A stretch of DNA of 59,538 nucleotides from Armatimonadota bacterium (GCA_026392155.1 JAPLCP010000078.1:403-59940), one strand, 5' to 3'; shown: positions 19,049-28,504, counted from the first letter of the stretch. Notes: generated by a model from the sequence alone, not told the origin. Numbers and translations are program-made.

Positions 19049-21004
19049 TTGACCCGTTCTGTGATTGTCTCGATGTTCGCTCTGACCGCCCTCTCCGCTT
19101 CGGCCTGGGCTCAGGGCACGACCGTGGGAACCCTTGCCATTGTTCGTCAGGTGGAGGTTACCCGAACCAGGGCCACACCACAGATTCGGGAGCGTGTGGA
19201 GCGTGAGCCTGCAACACATGGCGAGAGTGTCTTCTCCGAGCAGCTGATCCGCACGCTCAAGCGCTCGTTTGCCGAGGTGAGCTTCAAAGACGGCTCTCTT
19301 GTGCGCCTGAAAGACCGCAGCGAGGCGATTGTCCGCCAAGAGAAACCCGGCACGGGTATCTACTTAATCAGCGGGACAATCTGGGTGCGAGCCGGGAGTG
19401 CGCCGGTTCAAGTGGATACCCCCACGGGAGTCGTGACGGCCACGCAGGCCGTGTTTGAAGTCACCGTTGCCGACAACCAGACAACAGTTCTGTGCTACGA
19501 TGGCAGCCTTCAGCTCAAACGCGACACGCGCACGGTGATGGTCAAGGCCGGTGAGTTTGCGGGAGTCAAAGTAACCGGAACCCAAGTTGCTTTAGATACT
19601 TCGACCTCGATCCCTGGCAATCAGCTTCCGAGTGACCACAATGGGCCACGGGTAGCGTGGTGGCAGATTCTCAACACGGAGCGTGGCCTACTCACCGTGC
19701 CCGGAAGTAGCGCAGGCATGGCGATTCGCTCGTCGGCTCTAACGGAAGCGATCCAAGCAACCCTCAACCTCCCACCCGCACCCGGTGAGATCGTGAAAAA
19801 CCCTGCCGATAAAGCGCGCCTGCTTTCCATTGCGCAGTCCTCTGTGGTTCCCGCCATCGAGCGAACACTGGCCTCGGATGCGACCCTAACTCTCAGCGGC
19901 TACCGACAGAAGTTTGGCGGCGATGACATTAGCCAAGCCTTCACGCTCGCAGGCACGGATCTAAGCTTCCTCCGCAACAAGGGAATCGGCAATGTCGGGA
20001 GTCTCTTCGATGCGCTGAATGCCTCGGGAGCAAGCTTTGGCGTGGACCTGCGCTCTCGTGGGGCGGCCACGAATCGCTCCGTCTACCGCCCCTCGGCGTG
20101 GCAAGGGCCGAGCAACTCCAAAACCCCGCTCTTCGATGGAGCGCAGAGCTCCAACAACCTGGTGCTCCTCGGGGCAGTGGCGGCGGCGGCACTAGGCGGG
20201 GGGGTAAAAGCGACGGATTTTAACCTGGACGGAGATGCCTTCGGATTCACGGCAGATCCTCAGGCGATTGGGGCGCGTGGACGGCTCCACGGGACGCTGG
20301 GCAAGTCGCGCTATATGTTTGAGGGCAATAGTATCAACTTGCTCACCGGGTCAAACACAGGCGGCTTTAGTGCCCTCTCCGTAGCCTCTATCGAGCATGA
20401 TGTCAGCCCGAACCTGACGGTCTTTAGTGGGCGGCGCCGGTTCTATAGTGGCCCCGCGCTCCTCTCGCTCAACCGGTCCCAGCTTTTAGGGGAGCGCTAC
20501 AGCTCCGTTGGGGCAACCCTCAACAAGAACGGCGTGAAGGCCGAGGCTGCCTGGCTCTACGACTCCAACCCGGATGTCCGTGGCGCACAGAGTGGCTTCC
20601 TTGCCTCCGCGACCAAGCAAGTCGGCGGTGGGACGTTGGGAATCCAAGCGCTCCGGGTCGGTAGCCTGAATAATGGCACGGGGTACTCGGTGAGTGGCAC
20701 GCTTCCCTCCGGTAAAGGAGCCGGTCAGCTTGATCTCTACGGCGAAGTCGGTATTGCGCCAGACAAAGCGGGAATTGTCACGCTCGGAGCCTACCTCCCC
20801 TGGATCTACCAGACCAGTGATCTGGATCTCTACGTAGAGTACTCATCGCACCAGGATCTCGGCAATAGCTTTACCGTGGTTGCCAACCGTGAGCTAAGCC
20901 AAGGGCTGAGCCTGAAGGCATTTTTGGGAAACGGCAAGCGCACTTTTGTCGAGAAAAATGGCACGTTCGGTGGAATCGGACTAAGCTACGCACTGGGACG
21001 ATAG
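19049..21004 (+). CDS. Secreted FecR-domain protein
   Basis: A 651-residue exported protein starting at TTG 19049, supported by AAGGAG 7 nt upstream. A signal peptide covers residues 1-21 (cleavage near AWAQG). A FecR domain (about 65-160) is visible as VSFKDGSLVRLKDRSEAIV, SGTIWVRAG, VQVDTPTGVVTATQAVFEV and YDGSLQL. The rest is rich in glycine, serine and short amphipathic strands (YMFEGNSINL, LTVFSGRRRFYSG, GTLGIQALRVG) ending in SYALGR, as in an outer-membrane beta-barrel; that is an inference. There is no sigma factor or TonB receptor nearby, so it is not a classical FecR signalling protein. It may be a surface or envelope structural protein. Confidence 0.82.
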   Translation: MTRSVIVSMFALTALSASAWAQGTTVGTLAIVRQVEVTRTRATPQIRERVEREPATHGESVFSEQLIRTLKRSFAEVSFKDGSLVRLKDRSEAIVRQEKPGTGIYLISGTIWVRAGSAPVQVDTPTGVVTATQAVFEVTVADNQTTVLCYDGSLQLKRDTRTVMVKAGEFAGVKVTGTQVALDTSTSIPGNQLPSDHNGPRVAWWQILNTERGLLTVPGSSAGMAIRSSALTEAIQATLNLPPAPGEIVKNPADKARLLSIAQSSVVPAIERTLASDATLTLSGYRQKFGGDDISQAFTLAGTDLSFLRNKGIGNVGSLFDALNASGASFGVDLRSRGAATNRSVYRPSAWQGPSNSKTPLFDGAQSSNNLVLLGAVAAAALGGGVKATDFNLDGDAFGFTADPQAIGARGRLHGTLGKSRYMFEGNSINLLTGSNTGGFSALSVASIEHDVSPNLTVFSGRRRFYSGPALLSLNRSQLLGERYSSVGATLNKNGVKAEAAWLYDSNPDVRGAQSGFLASATKQVGGGTLGIQALRVGSLNNGTGYSVSGTLPSGKGAGQLDLYGEVGIAPDKAGIVTLGAYLPWIYQTSDLDLYVEYSSHQDLGNSFTVVANRELSQGLSLKAFLGNGKRTFVEKNGTFGGIGLSYALGR

Positions 21005-21017
21005 AAAGAAAAAGAAA

Positions 21018-22394
21018 ATGCCATTTGATCCATCGCTTTACCGCGCCTACGACATTCGAGGGATCTACCCGAGTGTGATCAACGAAGAGTTTGCCTATAT
21101 CTGCGCTCAGGCTTTTGCCCGGGTGATGAATGCCAAGCGAGTCGCCGTGGGCCGTGACGTGCGCCTCAGCGGGCCGACCATGCAAAAGGCCGCGATGCAG
21201 GGACTTGTGGACCTCGGAGTTGAAGTGCTTGACCTGGGAGTGATCTCCACCGAGATGCTCTACTTCGCGTCGGGAACTCTCGACATTGACGGCGGCTTTG
21301 CGCTCACGGCCAGCCACAATCCGCGCGAGTGGAACGGCTTCAAGTTCGTGGGCAAGAAAGGCCAGCCGCTGGTACGCGAGGGGAAGCTTGGCGAGATCTA
21401 CGCCGATGCGGATGCCGCCACGCCGCAGAAAGTCGCCACGCCGGGCACGATCACGGAGACACCACTCTTAGCGCAGTACGCGGAGTATCTCCAGCAGTAT
21501 GTCCCATCAGATCTCCCCAACCTAAAAATCGTGGGGAATGTGAACTTTGGAGCCAACGGTAAGTTCGTGGATGCGGCGATTGCCAAGCTGCCTCTGGAGC
21601 TGATCCGCCTGAACTGGAACGAGGATGGCGGCTTTCCCAAGGGCACCCCTGACCCGCTCTTGCCGTCGAACCGCAAAGAGGTCTGTGAGCGCATTGTCAC
21701 GGAGAGCGCCGACTTTGGTGTGGCGTGGGACGCCGATGCGGACCGCTGCTTCTTCTACGATGAGAAAGGCCGCGCGTTTGCAGGCTACTACATCAACGCG
21801 CTTCTGATCGAGCACTTCCTCAAGCGCGAGCCCGGAGCCGCTGTGGTGATCGAGCCGCGCCAGATCTGGGCCACCGAGGCGGTTGCATTGGCAGGCCACG
21901 GCAAGGCAGTCACCAGTCGTACAGGCCACGGCTTTATCAAGGCGACCATGCGCCAGGCCAACGCGATCTTTGGCGGCGAGAACTCGGGGCACTTCTACTA
22001 CCGAGATTTCTGGTACTGCGACAACGGGATTATCACGTTCCTGACCGTGATGGGACTCTTCGCCGAGCAGCTCAAGAGCGGTGGGACGGTCTCGCAGCTT
22101 CTGGATGCCTACAAGACAAACTACCCGGCCAGCGAGGAGCTGAACTTTATCACCAGCGATGCGAAAGCCATTATCGCCGCACTCCAGGCCCGCCACCCGA
22201 GCGCCGAGCTCAGCCAGATTGACGGTGTCTCGCTCGCCGAGGGAGACTGGCGCTGTAATCTCCGCATGAGCCAGAACGAGCCCGTGCTGCGATTAAATGT
22301 CGAGGCACGCACCCCGGAAGCCCTCGAAGCCCGAGAAGCCGACCTGCTCGCCTTCATTCTCGGCAGCGGTGCCACCCTCCGCGACGATCACTGA
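21018..22394 (+). CDS. manB: Phosphomannomutase/phosphoglucomutase
   Basis: Interconverts hexose-6-phosphate and hexose-1-phosphate, feeding GDP-mannose or UDP-glucose synthesis. The 458-residue alpha-D-phosphohexomutase has YDIRGIYP at the N-terminus, the phosphoserine loop TASHNPREWNG (Ser99), the metal loop DADADR (canonical DGDxDR, with Ala for Gly) and a GGENSGHFYYRD sugar loop close to AlgC/ManB enzymes. This loop, with GEMSGH-type context, favours mannose/glucose over glucosamine. It starts 13 nt after the FecR gene and is probably co-transcribed. It may supply the exopolysaccharide cluster 3 kb downstream. Confidence 0.92.
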   Translation: MPFDPSLYRAYDIRGIYPSVINEEFAYICAQAFARVMNAKRVAVGRDVRLSGPTMQKAAMQGLVDLGVEVLDLGVISTEMLYFASGTLDIDGGFALTASHNPREWNGFKFVGKKGQPLVREGKLGEIYADADAATPQKVATPGTITETPLLAQYAEYLQQYVPSDLPNLKIVGNVNFGANGKFVDAAIAKLPLELIRLNWNEDGGFPKGTPDPLLPSNRKEVCERIVTESADFGVAWDADADRCFFYDEKGRAFAGYYINALLIEHFLKREPGAAVVIEPRQIWATEAVALAGHGKAVTSRTGHGFIKATMRQANAIFGGENSGHFYYRDFWYCDNGIITFLTVMGLFAEQLKSGGTVSQLLDAYKTNYPASEELNFITSDAKAIIAALQARHPSAELSQIDGVSLAEGDWRCNLRMSQNEPVLRLNVEARTPEALEAREADLLAFILGSGATLRDDH

Positions 22395-22513
22395 TGCGCT
22401 TGAACTTGAGCCGTTCGGCCTTTTAGGGTGGGGCGGCCAAGGGGCTGCCCAAAGAAGACTCCCAGTGCCACAGCGACTAATATAGCAAACGCGGTATCCC
22501 ATTTATCACGCAT
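22388..22513 (-). CDS. Possible 41-residue single-pass membrane protein
   Basis: An ATG-started frame encodes MRDKWDTAFAILVAVALGVF followed by a short polar tail. It has one clear membrane segment with basic residues after it, as in real small membrane proteins. Its 3' end overlaps manB by 7 nt. There is no strong ribosome site, and coding-level evidence is lacking. Confidence 0.35.
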   Translation of the reverse strand: MRDKWDTAFAILVAVALGVFFGQPLGRPTLKGRTAQVQAHQ

Positions 22514-22587
22514 TCTTGCAACCCTCACAACCCTCGTCATTCGCACCTGCATTTTCAGTGCCAGCGGCGCGTAAATAGGGGTTGAGG

Positions 22588-22593
22588 TACACT
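22588..22593 (+). promoter_or_regulatory. -10 box (TACACT) for the prepilin-like gene, probably leaderless
   Basis: TACACT ends 6 nt before the ATG at 22600 with no ribosome site between. It supports that ATG over the in-frame TTG at 22582. Confidence 0.5.
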
Positions 22594-22599
22594 ACTGCC

Positions 22600-23373
22600 A
22601 TGAACCTGCCTGGTATAAACCTGCGTCGTGGCTTCACGCTTATCGAGCTTTTGGTGGTGATCGGAATTATCGCGATACTGGCCGCGATTCTCTTCCCTGT
22701 TTTTGCACAGGCGCGTGGCCAGGCGCGAAAGACAAGCTGCCAGAGTAGCCTGCGCCAGATCGGGATGGCGATTCAAATGTACTCGCAGGACTACGACGGG
22801 ATCGCGCCCTACGCCAAAGACGCCTCGGACGCCTATGTCTCCCAGATCTGGGAAGCCTATCCGCAGTGTAAGGCCGTGATTGACGCCATGCCCTTTCTCC
22901 ATGATTCCCCCGTGCTCTTTACCAACAACTGGATGACCGGCTCGCTGACTCCCTATGTCAAGAACCGGCAGGTCTGGCGCTGCGCAGGCGACACGGGCTT
23001 TGACGTCTTAGACAACAACTTTAACTGTGGTGGCCCCTGCCCCATGAAAGCTCGTCCCTCGATGTACGAGCGCTACGGCGCATCCTATCTCTTCCGCACC
23101 GAGGTCGCTTTCCGTCGGCTGAACCTGGATACCGTCTCTGCGCAGACCAGCACGGGCCAAGAAGTCGGGATGGCACAGCTCAATATCCTCTTTGATGGCA
23201 ACGGAAGCTGGCACGCCAGTCCCCTGCGCTTCGACCCCTTAGGCTGGGACCGGAGCGGCCTGCGCTACACCACCCTCTTTGCCGATGGGCATGTCAAGTT
23301 CCTCACCAACGATGACTACCAGAAGGCCTGGAGTATCCAGCTCGCCGCCCCGAGCAGCAACCCGTGTCAGTGA
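22600..23373 (+). CDS. Type IV pilin-like (DUF1559-type) secreted protein
   Basis: A 257-residue protein with a class III (type IV prepilin) signal: basic leader ending LRRG, cleavage before FTLIELLVV, the conserved Glu5 of the mature form (residue 16) and a long hydrophobic helix. The following [20 protein letters not shown]...QDYDG and the C-terminal FADGHVKFL are features of the large prepilin-like families expanded in Armatimonadota and Planctomycetes. These are usually pseudopilins or exported structural proteins of unknown role. No other pilus or type II secretion genes lie nearby. It is followed by a GC-rich palindrome. Confidence 0.88.
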   Translation: MNLPGINLRRGFTLIELLVVIGIIAILAAILFPVFAQARGQARKTSCQSSLRQIGMAIQMYSQDYDGIAPYAKDASDAYVSQIWEAYPQCKAVIDAMPFLHDSPVLFTNNWMTGSLTPYVKNRQVWRCAGDTGFDVLDNNFNCGGPCPMKARPSMYERYGASYLFRTEVAFRRLNLDTVSAQTSTGQEVGMAQLNILFDGNGSWHASPLRFDPLGWDRSGLRYTTLFADGHVKFLTNDDYQKAWSIQLAAPSSNPCQ

Positions 23374-23379
23374 GATCTT

Positions 23380-23457
23380 CCCCCCTAGCCCCCGCCGAGC
23401 GGGGGAAAAACAATGTATTTTCCTTATTGTCCCCCCGCCGGGCGGGGGTTAGGGGGG
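23380..23457. repeat. REP-like GC-rich inverted repeat
   Basis: Left arm 23380-23414 and right arm 23426-23457 are near-perfect inverted copies. Each contains an inner hairpin (CCCCCGCC...GGCGGGGG class) and an outer CCCCCCTA(G/A) end, separated by about 11 nt. It lies between the prepilin-like and amidohydrolase genes, where it could act as a transcript end or a REP/MITE-type repeat. Confidence 0.75.
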
Positions 23458-23466
23458 GCTGCGTGC

Positions 23467-24888
23467 ATGCCTGACCTCACCGATCTCTTGCGCAACGCCG
23501 ATGGCCCCGTGCGCCTCAAAGCCCGCTGGGTCTTGCCTATCTCTGGCCCACTTTTCGAGGACGGCGAGGTGGCATTTGAAGGCGGCAAGCTCACGTATGT
23601 GGGGAAGGCTCGGCCCGACGCAGGGGCGCTGGATCTAGGGCTTGCGGCGATCCTGCCAGGCTTTATCAATGTCCACGCCCATATCGAGTACACGGTTCTG
23701 CGTGGCCTGCTGGAAGATATGCCATTTTTTCCTTGGATTCGCGCCCTCACGGGCCTGAAGACCTTTCTCAGCGCCGACGACTGGATCACGTCGGCGAGCC
23801 TGGGGGCGGCGGAGATGGCGGCAGCGGGAGTTACCACGATTGGCGATGCCTGCGATGCGGGGGCAACCGTGAGCGCTCTGGCTAGCTCTGGGCTACGCGG
23901 TACGGTGTTTCGTGAGGTCTTTGGCATCGAGCCTTCGCCACCCGTGGCCCAGACTCTTGATATTCTCAAGCGCCAGCTCGCACAGATGACCAGCACGCTG
24001 GTGCGCAGCGGGGCCGAGGGGCGCGTGCACCTGGGAATCTCACCGCACGCACCGTATACCGTTAGGGCCGAGCTCTTTGAAGCACTGGGTGACTTTGCGG
24101 ATCAGAGTGGCTACCTGCAGACCATCCACCTGGCCGAGTCGCCCGCCGAAGAGGCTCTTTTTCAGATCGGGGGCGGGCCGTTTAAAGAGATGTTTGACCG
24201 TCGTGGCATCCCGTGGGAGATCAAAAACATCTCGCCGATTGCCTACGCCAAGCAGTCCGGGGCGCTCGCCGCCTCCACGCTGGCGGTTCACTGCGTGCAC
24301 GCCACCGACGATGACATTACGCTTCTTGCCAATGCGGGAGCCTCAGTGGCGCACTGTCCGCGCTCCAATGGAAAGCTGGGGGCAGGACTCGCTCCCCTGC
24401 GGGCACTCAAAGCGCGTGGCTTGGACATCGGCCTAGGTACCGACTCGATGGTCTCAGGTAACTCCGTGGACTTTTTTGAGGAGATGCGCGCTGCGGTCTA
24501 CGGCGCACGGGCACGCGAGCAGGACACGCAGGCCCTCACGGCGAAAGAAGCCTTGTTCTTAGCAACTCTTGGTGGGGCTCGGGCTCTGCACCGGGAGCGG
24601 GAGCTTGGATCGTTAGAGCGGGGAAAGCAGGCGGATCTCTGTGTGGTGCGGCTTGATGGGATTCACCATGCGCCCGCGGGGGACGACAGCCCGGAAGCGG
24701 CACTGGTCTACTCGGCAAGGGCCAGCGATGTGTGCTTAACGCTCGTGGATGGCCAGGCGGTCTACGACCATAGCCGCTTCCCCACCTTGGACGTGGCCCG
24801 GCTCCGGCAGAGCGTCGGTACAACCCGCAAAAAAGTACGAATGGAAGGCGAAAAGATCCTTGGCGAAGCGAACCAGCGGCGAAAGTAG
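23467..24888 (+). CDS. Amidohydrolase family deaminase (cytosine deaminase/SAH-deaminase-like)
   Basis: A 473-residue metal-dependent hydrolase of the TRZ/ATZ/SAH-deaminase group. Metal ligands are visible: HAH in FINVHAHIEYT (about residue 75), His in TIHLAES, His in AVHCVHATDDD and Asp in GLGTDSMVS. The C-terminus has the composite beta domain (GKQADLCVVRL). Relatives deaminate cytosine, S-adenosylhomocysteine, methylthioadenosine or aminodeoxyfutalosine (in the menaquinone pathway); I cannot choose among these. ATG 23467 is taken as the start because the open frame upstream runs through the GC-rich repeat. Confidence 0.85.
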   Translation: MPDLTDLLRNADGPVRLKARWVLPISGPLFEDGEVAFEGGKLTYVGKARPDAGALDLGLAAILPGFINVHAHIEYTVLRGLLEDMPFFPWIRALTGLKTFLSADDWITSASLGAAEMAAAGVTTIGDACDAGATVSALASSGLRGTVFREVFGIEPSPPVAQTLDILKRQLAQMTSTLVRSGAEGRVHLGISPHAPYTVRAELFEALGDFADQSGYLQTIHLAESPAEEALFQIGGGPFKEMFDRRGIPWEIKNISPIAYAKQSGALAASTLAVHCVHATDDDITLLANAGASVAHCPRSNGKLGAGLAPLRALKARGLDIGLGTDSMVSGNSVDFFEEMRAAVYGARAREQDTQALTAKEALFLATLGGARALHRERELGSLERGKQADLCVVRLDGIHHAPAGDDSPEAALVYSARASDVCLTLVDGQAVYDHSRFPTLDVARLRQSVGTTRKKVRMEGEKILGEANQRRK

Positions 24889-25624
24889 TGGGAGTGGGAG
24901 CGGCACGAAAGGCGCGAGCGATGAGCTTGTCGGCTGGAGCACGCTGGCCATTGGGTTTGCGATCAGCACCCTGCTCCTGTGGAAAAACGGCGGCTGGAAA
25001 GTCTTTCGCGCTCCCACGGGCATGAGCGTGATGGAGTTCAACCTCTTTAACATCTGCATGCTCCTGACCGTCCCGTTCACCTGGATCTTGATCGTGCTTC
25101 GTCGTGAGGTCAGCGACTTTGGCTTTACGCCAGGCAATGCACGAGGCGCGATGATTCTCTCGCTGATTGTCGGGGTGGCCTACATTCCGGTTCTCGCCCT
25201 CTTCTCCGGCCAGAGAGCGTTCCAGGACTACTACACCCGCGTGCTCATGGATGATCGCGTGCTGATTGGGGTAGGTTGGGCCAAGGGCCAGCTCTCCGGG
25301 GGACAGATTGACTACGGCCGCTTTGTCCAGCACGAGCTGGTGATGTGCATGTACATGCTGGCCTGGGAGTGGTTTTTCCGGGGCTACTTGCTCTTTGGGC
25401 TCCGCAAGATCATGCCCACCTGGGCCGCCGCCATTGTGCAGGTGATTCCGTTCTTTATCCTACATCTGGGAAAGCCCCCCGCAGAGTTCTGGTCGTCGCT
25501 CGCCGGTGGCCTCCTGCTCGCTCCCATCGCGATCCGCTACAAGTCGTTTCTGCCGTGTTTCTTGATGCACTACTTCATCTCGCTGGGCAACGATATCGCG
25601 GTTCTCTACTTTCACTTCCGGTAA
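24860..25624 (+). CDS. CPBP family intramembrane metalloprotease (Abi/CAAX type)
   Basis: A polytopic membrane protein with six to eight segments and the CPBP motifs near the C-terminus: WEWFFRGYLLFGL (motif 1, normally EExxxR, here Glu-Trp), FILHLGKP (motif 2 histidine) and FLMHYFISLGND (motif 3). Such proteases process prenylated or secreted peptides, or protect against bacteriocins. The frame continues upstream inside the amidohydrolase without a credible start; TTG 24860 gives a sensible soluble N-terminus of about 25 residues but has only a weak ribosome site, so the start is uncertain. It ends 55 nt before the first glycosyltransferase, so it may lead the exopolysaccharide operon. Confidence 0.78.
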   Translation: MAKRTSGESSGSGSGTKGASDELVGWSTLAIGFAISTLLLWKNGGWKVFRAPTGMSVMEFNLFNICMLLTVPFTWILIVLRREVSDFGFTPGNARGAMILSLIVGVAYIPVLALFSGQRAFQDYYTRVLMDDRVLIGVGWAKGQLSGGQIDYGRFVQHELVMCMYMLAWEWFFRGYLLFGLRKIMPTWAAAIVQVIPFFILHLGKPPAEFWSSLAGGLLLAPIAIRYKSFLPCFLMHYFISLGNDIAVLYFHFR

Positions 25625-25679
25625 TATATCCAGGTAATTGTTGCAGGGTAGGCACTTTGTGACCGACAATAGGAGCGCA

Positions 25680-26861
25680 ATGCGTCTGCTGATTGTCTCA
25701 CCCTGGTTTCCCTATCCGCCGGATAATGGGTCGCGACTTCGTGCCTGGCACTTAATTCAGCGCTTGGCACAGCACCACGATGTGCGCCTTGTGGTAGGGC
25801 AGCAAGACGATGCCATAGGCCGCGAGATTCCACTCGATGTTCCCACAACAATCGTTCCCTGGGTCTGGCACCAACCCGGTGCGACGGGCAAACAAGGGGC
25901 GCTCAAGGCGCTTTTCTCCGCAATACCACGCTCGATCTTGGAGACACCTAACCCCGCTTTTGTCGAGGCAATCGCGCAAGAGCTTTCGCGGAAACCGGAT
26001 GCAGTGCTTGCCATGGAGCTAGGTAGCGATGCCTATCTTCCTGACGTCCTCCCCTGCCCCGTGATCCTGGATCAAGTGGAGCTCTCCGGACTGGAGCAGA
26101 CTTGGCGGCGCGCGATGAGCCGTCGGGAACGGACGGCACGTTGGCTGACGTATCATAAGGGAAAGAGCTACTGGCAGCGGCGGCTCGCTCGGTACGATCT
26201 CCTCACAGCGGTCTCGGAAGCGGAAGCGCTGTCGGTAGAAGCCATTGTCGGAGGCGGAAAGGCCGTCGCGGTCGTCCCCAACGGTGTCGCGACGGCAGAT
26301 TTCTGCCTTCAGACCAAGCCGAAAGGGGTTCCTGGAAGGCTTATCTACAACGGAGCGCTTTCCTATTCTCCTAATAAAGACGCGGTACTCTGGTTTGTGA
26401 AGACCATCCTGCCGAAGATTACAGAGAAAGTGCCCGAAGCCCACTTAATCGTCACAGGGCGCTCCGAGTCCGCGCCCGCAGAGCTTGTCACCCACCCTCA
26501 GGTGCAGCTGACCGGCTTTGTCCCTGACCTGAAGCCGACTCTCGCGGAGGCAAGGGTCTGCGTGACCCCGCTTCGTTCAGGGGGCGGGACACGGCTGAAG
26601 ATACTGGAGGCCTGGGCGGCGGGGATTCCCGTGGTCGCAACCACCATTGGCGCGGCAGGACTAGAGGGCAGTCGGGAGGGTGAGCACCTGTTTGTGGCAG
26701 ACACGCCGGATGCGTTTGCCCAAAAAGCAGTCCTGCTGCTACAAAACGAAGCGCTGAGTCGGAAGATATCGGGGCAGGCCCGCACTCTGGCGGAGGAGCG
26801 CTTTGACTGGGATGTAATTGTGGGACGACTAGAGAGAGCACTGAACCTCGTGACAAAATGA
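25680..26861 (+). CDS. Glycosyltransferase family 4 (GT-B), first of the exopolysaccharide cluster
   Basis: A 393-residue GT-B glycosyltransferase transferring a nucleotide-activated sugar to a lipid-linked acceptor. The N-terminus MRLLIVSPWFPYPPDNGSRL matches the family-1/Stp1-like group found in exopolysaccharide loci. The C-terminal donor domain has VPNGVATADF, GALSYSPNKDAVLWF and LRSGGGTRLKILEAWAAGIP, with the conserved Glu. The ATG has AGGAG 4 nt upstream. The gene overlaps the next by 4 nt (ATGA), beginning a chain of such overlaps that indicates one translationally coupled operon. Confidence 0.92.
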   Translation: MRLLIVSPWFPYPPDNGSRLRAWHLIQRLAQHHDVRLVVGQQDDAIGREIPLDVPTTIVPWVWHQPGATGKQGALKALFSAIPRSILETPNPAFVEAIAQELSRKPDAVLAMELGSDAYLPDVLPCPVILDQVELSGLEQTWRRAMSRRERTARWLTYHKGKSYWQRRLARYDLLTAVSEAEALSVEAIVGGGKAVAVVPNGVATADFCLQTKPKGVPGRLIYNGALSYSPNKDAVLWFVKTILPKITEKVPEAHLIVTGRSESAPAELVTHPQVQLTGFVPDLKPTLAEARVCVTPLRSGGGTRLKILEAWAAGIPVVATTIGAAGLEGSREGEHLFVADTPDAFAQKAVLLLQNEALSRKISGQARTLAEERFDWDVIVGRLERALNLVTK

Positions 26862-28504
26862 GCAAGGTAAGCAACGAATATAACGACGAGCTAGCAATCT
26901 GGAGCGACAACTCCGAGAGCCCATCCAAGGATCTGATCAGCAGAGCAGCGGAGCTAAAGCTCAAGCTCCTGGGAGGCGCCGCCGTTCTGGGGACAGCCCT
27001 GGGGCTGGGCGGTGTGTTGGCTGCGGATGCTGGTACGAAGGGAATGGTCTGGCTCGCGATTGTCGTCTTAGGGATCGTCGGTATTGTCACGGTTGCCAGC
27101 TATCTCGAAGTCGGCATGACGATCTTTGTAGCGCTTTGTTGGTTTCTCTTTAAAACACCGGGAATTGCCCAAGGCCAAGGCGGTGGCGGCGAGCAGGGAC
27201 TCGCACTCAGCCAGATGGGGCTTATGCTACTGCTCGCCGCCTGGCTCCTGCGACGTATCTTCCGAAAGGAAGGGCCCCTCTACCGTTCCCCTCTCACAGC
27301 GCCTATTGTTGCCTATCTTTTTGTTTGTCTCTGGTCTACGGCACACAGCATCCTCTTCACGGATAGTGCCATCGAGCGTGGTCTCGTCTCACGGACACCG
27401 CTGCCCGTCAACATCCTCGAAGTGGCCTTGCGGGTTCTTGCGCTCGGTGGGCTTTTACTGCTGGCAAACACCATCACCCGCTGGGGCAAGAAGCGCCTGG
27501 CGGTGATGTTCTTACTTGCGGGCGGACTCCTCTTTATTTTCTCACTTCAGGGGGGGGCCAATACCATGGAGCACCCCCATGGGCTTGCGGTCTTTGTGCC
27601 AGGTCAGGGCTACGGGGCTTTTCCGCAGATGCTGGCGATGGCGGCCATGGCGGCACTGGCACTGGCGGGCAAGGGGAGGCGCTGGCAACAACTTGGGATG
27701 GGGCTTGGCGCGCTGATTATCTTTGGCTGGGCATTTATCAAAAATGCAGAGTGGGTCTCTGGCTGGCTTTCGGGTGGAGTTGCGCTGGCTATCGTGGTCT
27801 ATAATACCAAGCGCCGCTTGTTTTGGATGGGAGTTGGGCTTATCGCCTTTATCGTTCTTCTCAAGTTTGAGTACTTTTGGGATAAGTTCTACAAGATGAA
27901 CTTCTACGCCGGTGGCCACATGAACTGGGGCCTCGCCTCTCTGCGGGGTGAGGAGATCGGAGCGCTGGAGAACGACCGAAGTCGTATGCTACGCGCTGCC
28001 TTCCAGTATGCCGATGCGTTCCCACTGGGGATTGGCCTGGGAAACTACAAGAACTTCAATCTCTACTACGGCTCTCCCGCCGTCTGGAACTCGACTACGT
28101 TTACATCAGCACATGGCACCTACGCACAGACACTCTCCGAGCTAGGTTGGGCAGGTATTTTGACGCTGCTCTGGCTACAAGGTGCGACTCTCGTGACTCT
28201 GTACCGCTACTGGAGAGCTCTGCCAAACGGCACGTGGGAAAAGGCTTGGCTCCTGGCAACCTACGCGGGAGCTTGGGGAATGTTTGCCTCGACATTTCTG
28301 GGCGACTATATCTTCCCCAGCTACCACAACGGTGGGATGGCGTCATTCGGAGGAACGGTCTATCTCTGGCTCTTCGTGGGGTTTGGCGTGAGCTTGGCGC
28401 GTCTCCAAGGGCTGAAGTGGGACGATGTGAGTGGGAAGAAGAAGAAAAGTGAGCGCGTGGTGCCGCAGCCACGCTGGGCTCGTCCCCTGGAGCCACGCTT
28501 GTGA
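26858..28504 (+). CDS. O-antigen ligase/polymerase-like membrane protein (Wzy/WaaL family)
   Basis: A 548-residue protein with a soluble N-terminal stretch of about 30 residues followed by about 12 membrane segments. The large loop with GALENDRSRMLRAAFQ and LGIGLGNYKNF...SAHGTYAQTLSELGWAG is the Wzy_C/O-antigen-ligase signature region, with the His (SAHGTY) and Glu (LSELG) seen in this family. It joins oligosaccharide repeat units on undecaprenyl carriers or transfers chains. It is the only polymerase candidate in the cluster. It overlaps its neighbours by 4 nt on both sides (ATGA at 26858, GTGA at 28501). Confidence 0.87.
   Translation: MSKVSNEYNDELAIWSDNSESPSKDLISRAAELKLKLLGGAAVLGTALGLGGVLAADAGTKGMVWLAIVVLGIVGIVTVASYLEVGMTIFVALCWFLFKTPGIAQGQGGGGEQGLALSQMGLMLLLAAWLLRRIFRKEGPLYRSPLTAPIVAYLFVCLWSTAHSILFTDSAIERGLVSRTPLPVNILEVALRVLALGGLLLLANTITRWGKKRLAVMFLLAGGLLFIFSLQGGANTMEHPHGLAVFVPGQGYGAFPQMLAMAAMAALALAGKGRRWQQLGMGLGALIIFGWAFIKNAEWVSGWLSGGVALAIVVYNTKRRLFWMGVGLIAFIVLLKFEYFWDKFYKMNFYAGGHMNWGLASLRGEEIGALENDRSRMLRAAFQYADAFPLGIGLGNYKNFNLYYGSPAVWNSTTFTSAHGTYAQTLSELGWAGILTLLWLQGATLVTLYRYWRALPNGTWEKAWLLATYAGAWGMFASTFLGDYIFPSYHNGGMASFGGTVYLWLFVGFGVSLARLQGLKWDDVSGKKKKSERVVPQPRWARPLEPRL

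Noticed and set aside
23413-23466. Amidohydrolase start at 23413
   Set aside because: The added residues come from the GC-rich palindrome, whereas ATG 23467 begins immediately before family-like sequence.
24749-24859. Longer N-terminus for the CPBP protease starting at ATG 24749
   Set aside because: It lies entirely inside the amidohydrolase gene and reads as basic low-complexity sequence without membrane segments.
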